Source: Ceratopteris richardii
Lineage: Eukaryota; Streptophyta; Polypodiopsida; Polypodiales; Pteridaceae
Direction: 5' to 3'
DNA length: 64,000 bases
Assembly: GCA_020310875.1 (NCBI GenBank)
Contig: CM035444.1
Location: forward strand, 25,107,772 to 25,171,771
The position numbers and the translations under genes are program-made. Of the stretch, positions 59,513-64,000 are shown in pieces. Numbering within the stretch: position 1 is the first letter of the stretch; the number at the start of each line of letters is the position of its first letter. Below the pieces are notes generated by a model. That model was not told the origin of the DNA, ran no database searches, and saw nothing but the letters and a program-made list of their open reading frames with translations.

Positions 59513-62500
59513 TCATTCTTCCTTGATTTCTAGCAATCCAATCATTCCTTTGAATCAGATAAGCTTGATACCATCCAATGGTTTTGTCAACATGTATGCA
59601 CATTGAAGATTAGTAGACACATAGGAAAATTGAATGTCCTTGCTTAACAAATTCTCTCTTACACTGTCATAGTGGACTTCAATATTCTTTGTTGTAGCAT
59701 GGTAAACATGATTAGCTGCTAAGTGAAGTGAGCTTGTGTTATCACCAAAAATATGAGGAGTTAGAGTATGTAACCCCAAATCTGAGTATATACCTTTCAA
59801 CCACATTGCTTCTTATGTTGCATTAGAGAATCCTCTATATTCAACCTCAGTAGATGATAGAGCAATAGTTGGTTGCTTCTTTGAAGACCATCATATGAGC
59901 TTTGAACCTGCAAAAGATAAATTACCTGATGTACTCTTCCTATCATCCTTTGATCCAGCCCAATCTGAATCAGAGTAGAGTTTGAGATCAATTTTTGAAG
60001 TGAAGGCGTAGAAAATCCCTTCATTGATTGTACCCTCCAAGTATTTGAGCACTCTCTTAGCTACTTCCATGTGTGGCTTCCTTGGATTGTGCATGAATTG
60101 ATTGAGTATGCTAACACTATAGCATATGTCCACCCTTGTGAGAGTTGCATAATTCGAGCTTCCTACCAAGCTTTGATAGCTTGTGATGTCTTCAATGGGT
60201 TCTCCTTCATAAGCACTAAGCTTATGGTTCAACTCCATGGGTGTACCTACACACTTAGTATTATCCATTTTAAACTTAGAAAGCATGTCATGTACATACT
60301 TCCTTTGAGTGATATAGATACCAGAATCTATATAGACAAGTTCAAGTCCAAGAAAGTATGCGAGTGGTCCAAGATCACGGATCTTGAATTCATACTTCAT
60401 TCCCACTTTTACTTGATTGATTCTATTGATATCATTCCCTGTGATTATGATGTCATCATCATATACACAGAGATAAATCACTTTTGATCCATTCTTCTTG
60501 TTGAATAAGGATCTATCTGCTTTGCTAGCCTTGAATCCTTGATCCTACAAGTAGGTCACTAATATGTGATTCCAAGCTCTTGGAGCTTACTTCAAACCAT
60601 ACAAAGCCTTTTTCAATTTGCACACATAATTTGGATGATGTGCATCTTCATAACCTGGTGGTTGTGCCATATAAACTTCTTTTGAAATCCACCAATTGAG
60701 AAATGCATTTTTTACATCTAATTGATATAGATTCCAATTCCTAGATGCACTAATGCTAACAAGTACTCTAATGGTAGGCATTTTGGCTACAATTGAAAAG
60801 GTTTCTTCATAATCTATCCCATGGGTTTGTGCAGACCCTTTGGCTACTAACCTTGCCTTGTGTCTATGAATACTACCATCTAGATTCCTTTTAACTTTAT
60901 AAATCCACCTTGATCCAATTACCTTTATTGATGGTTTGTTTGGAACAAGTTCCAATGTATCATTGTCCATGAGAGCTTTCATTTCTTCGTCCATTGCTTC
61001 TCTCCACTCCTTCTTGCTTTGAGATTCTTCGTAAGATGTAGTTTTTAAATGGTTGAGATACTTGGCCATATAGATTGAGTGCTTTTTGACTAAGGAGGTG
61101 TCAAATCCACATCTTTATGGTTTCTTCTTTTCTCTCATTGACCTTCTAATTGGTTGAAGAGAGCTTTCTGAGCCTTGAGCTAGGTCTTGCACCTTTGCTT
61201 TCCCTTTGTTCTTCCATAGCTTCAATTGCTCCAACTCTGTCAAGTCATCTTTAGAGTCACTATCTTTAAGTTGCTTTGGTTCCTTTTTTGGAAGAGATGA
61301 AAAATCTTCTTCCAAGTCATAGGGTAGCTTTACTTTCCTATCATCATCAAACCAAGATTTATTTTCATCAAAGAATACATCCCTAATAAGTAAGAGGCCT
61401 TTGTTAGTGGGATTATACAATATGTATCCTTTTTTATTTTGATCATAACTAATAAAGACACACTTCGCTCCCTTGGGATCTCATTTCCCTCTTACTTGGG
61501 AAGGAACATGAGCATAAGCTAGACATCCAAAGATCTTACAATGCTCTAGACTTGGTAAGTCTTCGATTCCATACTTCATATGGAGTCATACCATCCAAAG
61601 ACTTTGATGGAAGTCTATTAATAAGGTATGTGGCTGTCGATACAACCTCTACCCAAAGATAATCAGATAGACCTTTTTCATTTAGTATAGATGTAGCTAC
61701 TTCTACTATATTCATGTTCCTCCTTTCAGCTACTCCATTGAGTTCAAGTGTGTATCTGGTTGTTACCTCTCTTTTGATGCCTCTTTCTTATAGGAAATCA
61801 TCAAATTCATTTTAGAAGTATTCTCCACCACCATCTCATCTAAGCCTTTTGAGGCATCTACATGTTTGGCTCTCTACAAGAGCAAGAAACCTTTTGAAAC
61901 AATTGAAAACTTCATCTTCATGTTTCATAAAGTACCGAATCATCCTCCTACTGTAATCATTAATAAAAGATACATAATATCTTGAACCTGAGATGGAATA
62001 TTCTTTGCTTGGACCCCACACATATGTGTGTACAAGACCGAGTAGCTCTTGATGGATATAGCCTTTTGTGTTGAAAGGTTGTCTATGTGCTTTGCCAAAT
62101 TGACAAGATCGACACTTGTAGATCATATGTTGCTTTGTGATGTTGGGCAATCCAAGTACACTTTGATCCTTGCAAATTTGTTTCAAGGTTCTCTCACGAA
62201 TATGAGCAAGCCATTTATGCCATACCTCTAATTTAGGGAGTGTTTGAGATGCATAGCTAAACAATGCTATGTTCTTGGTGTTTTCTACTTCAAAAGTGAA
62301 GAGTCTTCCTATCTTATCGCCTTTGGCTATTCTTATAAATCCTTGTTTTGGGTCTTCCACATATGCTCAATTTCTTGTAAACCTAACCTATAATCCTTTC
62401 TCCACAATTTTTCCAACACTTATCAAGTTCTTGGTTACTGTAGGTACATATAATAGCTTGCTTAGAAGATTCATATTTCCATCTGATGTCTTGAAATTAC

Positions 62501-63576
62501 CTATCCTTTCAACTAAATTCCTTGTATCCTCACCTCTTTGCATTTCATGTTTATTCTTGGAATCTTCTAAGTTAGAGAGCAATGCTACATTTCCTGATAC
62601 ATGATTGGAGCAGCCTGAGTCAATATAAAAGACATGATCATCATCCTTACCTTGCTTCAATGATATGTTCATGAGTAGGAGTGAATCTTCTTGACTTTGA
62701 TCCTCAGTGTAGTTATTGTAATCTTCCTTCCTCTGAATCCACTTTGATGATTGTTATTGTTGTTATAATAGTTATTGTTGCAACCTCCATTGTATTTGCC
62801 TCTATTTGATCCATAGCCACCTCTATTGAATCCTCTTACTCTTGAATACCTTGGGTTCTTGTAACACTCTTCATTACTGTGATTAGAATAACCACATATA
62901 TTACAAGTTTGGGATTTTTGGGGTCTAAGGTAGAAGATTGACTACCTCTTGAGGATTCACCATTCTTGTTCATCTTTGCTTCATGTGTGAAGAGTCGACC
63001 CATCAAGATGTTGAGATTAGGTACTTCCATGCCCATGTTTAGATCCATGGCAATTGTGAATGATTCCCACTTCTTATCATCTTTGATGCCATTGATGATT
63101 TTCCTTATGCTTTGCTCTTCTTCAATAACCTCTCTAGTGCTTCCCAATTGATCAAAAATCTCCTTCATCTTGGTGACATAATCAATCACACTTTGCTTGG
63201 GACTTTTCTTCAAGGTGGTGAACTCCATCCATAGCTGGTTCTTCCTAGCTCTAGTGTTTAAAGAGAAGAAGGCAGCAAGTGCATTCTAGGTCTTCTCTCT
63301 TGAGTTCTTGCATCCTTTCACATCACGTAAGAGAAAGTCAAAAATTGAGTTTAGAATATAGGACCTCGCTAGTGCATCCTTTGAACACCAACTTGTAAGC
63401 CTCTCTTGTTCTTCATGTGATGGTTGCCCTTTGCTTCTCATTGTTGGCATGACTTCATCTTTAGATATGTATCTAAATAGATTTCTTCCTTGAAGGTAGG
63501 CCTCCATCCTCAGAGACCAAGCTCAGTAGTTGTTTCTATCCAATTTGTCAATGATAGAAGGAAAACCATCTCCCAT
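59513..63576 (-). pseudogene. Copia F gag-pol, all domains present, frameshifted
   Basis: Gag starts at ATG 63576 ('MGDGFPS') with a stop at about codon 18. The CCHC knuckle TCNICGYSNHSNEECY is intact near 62890 but out of frame with the upstream Gag. Protease is 'YIDSGCSNHVSG' (about 62630). Pre-integrase is 'VWHKWLAHIRERTLKQIC' (62220). The integrase zinc site 'CRSCQFGKAHRQPF' lies near 62105. The integrase core runs to about 61560, heavily shifted; the linker is 61420-61115. RT (61069-60587 and 60481-59891) has its catalytic box as 'YDDD' instead of YVDD. RNase H finishes with 'CAYMLTKPLDGIKL' (59580) and a stop at 59513. Inactive. Confidence 0.9.
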
Positions 63577-63590
63577 GTTGATTCAATTAT

Positions 63591-63602
63591 GCTCTGATAC
63601 CA
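63591..63602 (-). other. Primer-binding site of Copia F
   Basis: The minus strand is TGGTATCAGAGC, the exact tRNA-Met site, one base from the 5' LTR. Confidence 0.9.
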
Positions 63603-63603
63603 C

Positions 63604-64000
63604 TATGAGAAGAGATGGTGGATACTTCCAAAGATGAGCCTAGTGTTGCAAAAACATGCTCTACACCTGCCAAGATGACTTTAGGGATAGTGAGTAGACA
63701 CCTTTAGCTTGCTAAGGATGCATAAAGACTACCTTTTTGCTTTGGACGATCATTCTCAAATTGGTAAGATAAAAAATGATTAATTAATTCAAAATAAGTG
63801 ACTTAGAACTTGTTATTTTGCGATGAGGAGCTCTTTGGGATTCCACTCAAAGATCACATCCTATTCAGAATTGTCTAGAGATATTTTTCACACTTCAAAA
63901 TAGATATATGATGAATCTAACGCAACAAAAATGATGACTTTTGATGAACCATACTAAGAGAATTCAATTTGGGAACGTTGGGGTGTCATCGCGATATTTT
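63604..64000 (-). repeat. 5' LTR of Copia F, inner part
   Basis: Aligns with 58491-58900 of the 3' LTR ('GAGAAGAGATGGTGGATACTT', 'AACGCAACAAAAATGATGA'). Contains an extra ~100 bases near 63660-63750 not obvious in the 3' copy, and is cut by the window end. Confidence 0.85.

Larger units (their letters stand above)
58491..64000 (-). mobile_element. Copia element F (truncated by window end)
   Basis: The 3' LTR is 58491-59481, the purine tract 59482-59495, gag-pol 59513-63576, the primer-binding site next to 63600, and the 5' LTR from 63604 to beyond the window. Same lineage as element C (shared gag start, LTR ends and domain wording). The minus strand has a moderate number of breaks. The outer 5' LTR end and right flank are not in the window, so the target duplication cannot be checked. 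Confidence 0.92.

Overview
The window looks like nuclear DNA from a land plant. Four things point that way. Almost all of it is Ty1/Copia and Ty3/Gypsy LTR retrotransposons primed by initiator tRNA-Met. There are long AT and TATG microsatellites. There are tRNA-derived SINE-like pieces. The only clear host gene is a plant-type, intron-containing, papain-like cysteine protease. I cannot name the species. The elements are AT-rich, CpG-poor and full of stops and frameshifts, whereas the protease gene (about 55.9-58.2 kb) is markedly GC- and CpG-rich.

Layout. 1-464: 5' end of a Copia element (A), minus strand, running off the window. About 2.5-4.3 kb: Ty3/Gypsy fragment (L), minus. 5.65-13.9 kb: a TATG/TA microsatellite tract split by a 5,685-bp LTR element with no recognisable pol (X). 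13.9-28.4 kb: Copia element B (minus), which carries three nested insertions. These are a solo LTR in its integrase region (16924-18195, duplication CTATA) and, in its 5' LTR, an ~790-bp terminal-inverted-repeat DNA element (M). M was itself split by a complete 6,353-bp Copia element C (21481-27833, duplication TAAAA). 28.9-37.6 kb: plus-strand Copia pieces I and H, related to A and E, separated by a SINE-like insertion and Copia element G. 37.66-37.99 kb: sixteen 21-bp tandem repeats. 38-45.3 kb: mostly unassignable sequence, with rearranged pieces related to X and a second SINE-like head. 45.3-54.5 kb: a three-level nest in which Gypsy element J is interrupted by Copia D, which is interrupted by Copia E. 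56.3-58.05 kb: the cysteine protease gene, whose 3' end carries a poly(A)-containing triplication. 58.49-64 kb: Copia F (minus), running off the window.

How it fits together: apart from the protease there is no host pathway here. The retroelement genes encode (or once encoded) Gag, protease, integrase, reverse transcriptase and RNase H for their own copying. Several families recur: A, E, I and H are one lineage; C, F, G and the solo LTR form another. All boundaries come from reading the sequence by eye; positions given as approximate may be off by tens of bases.
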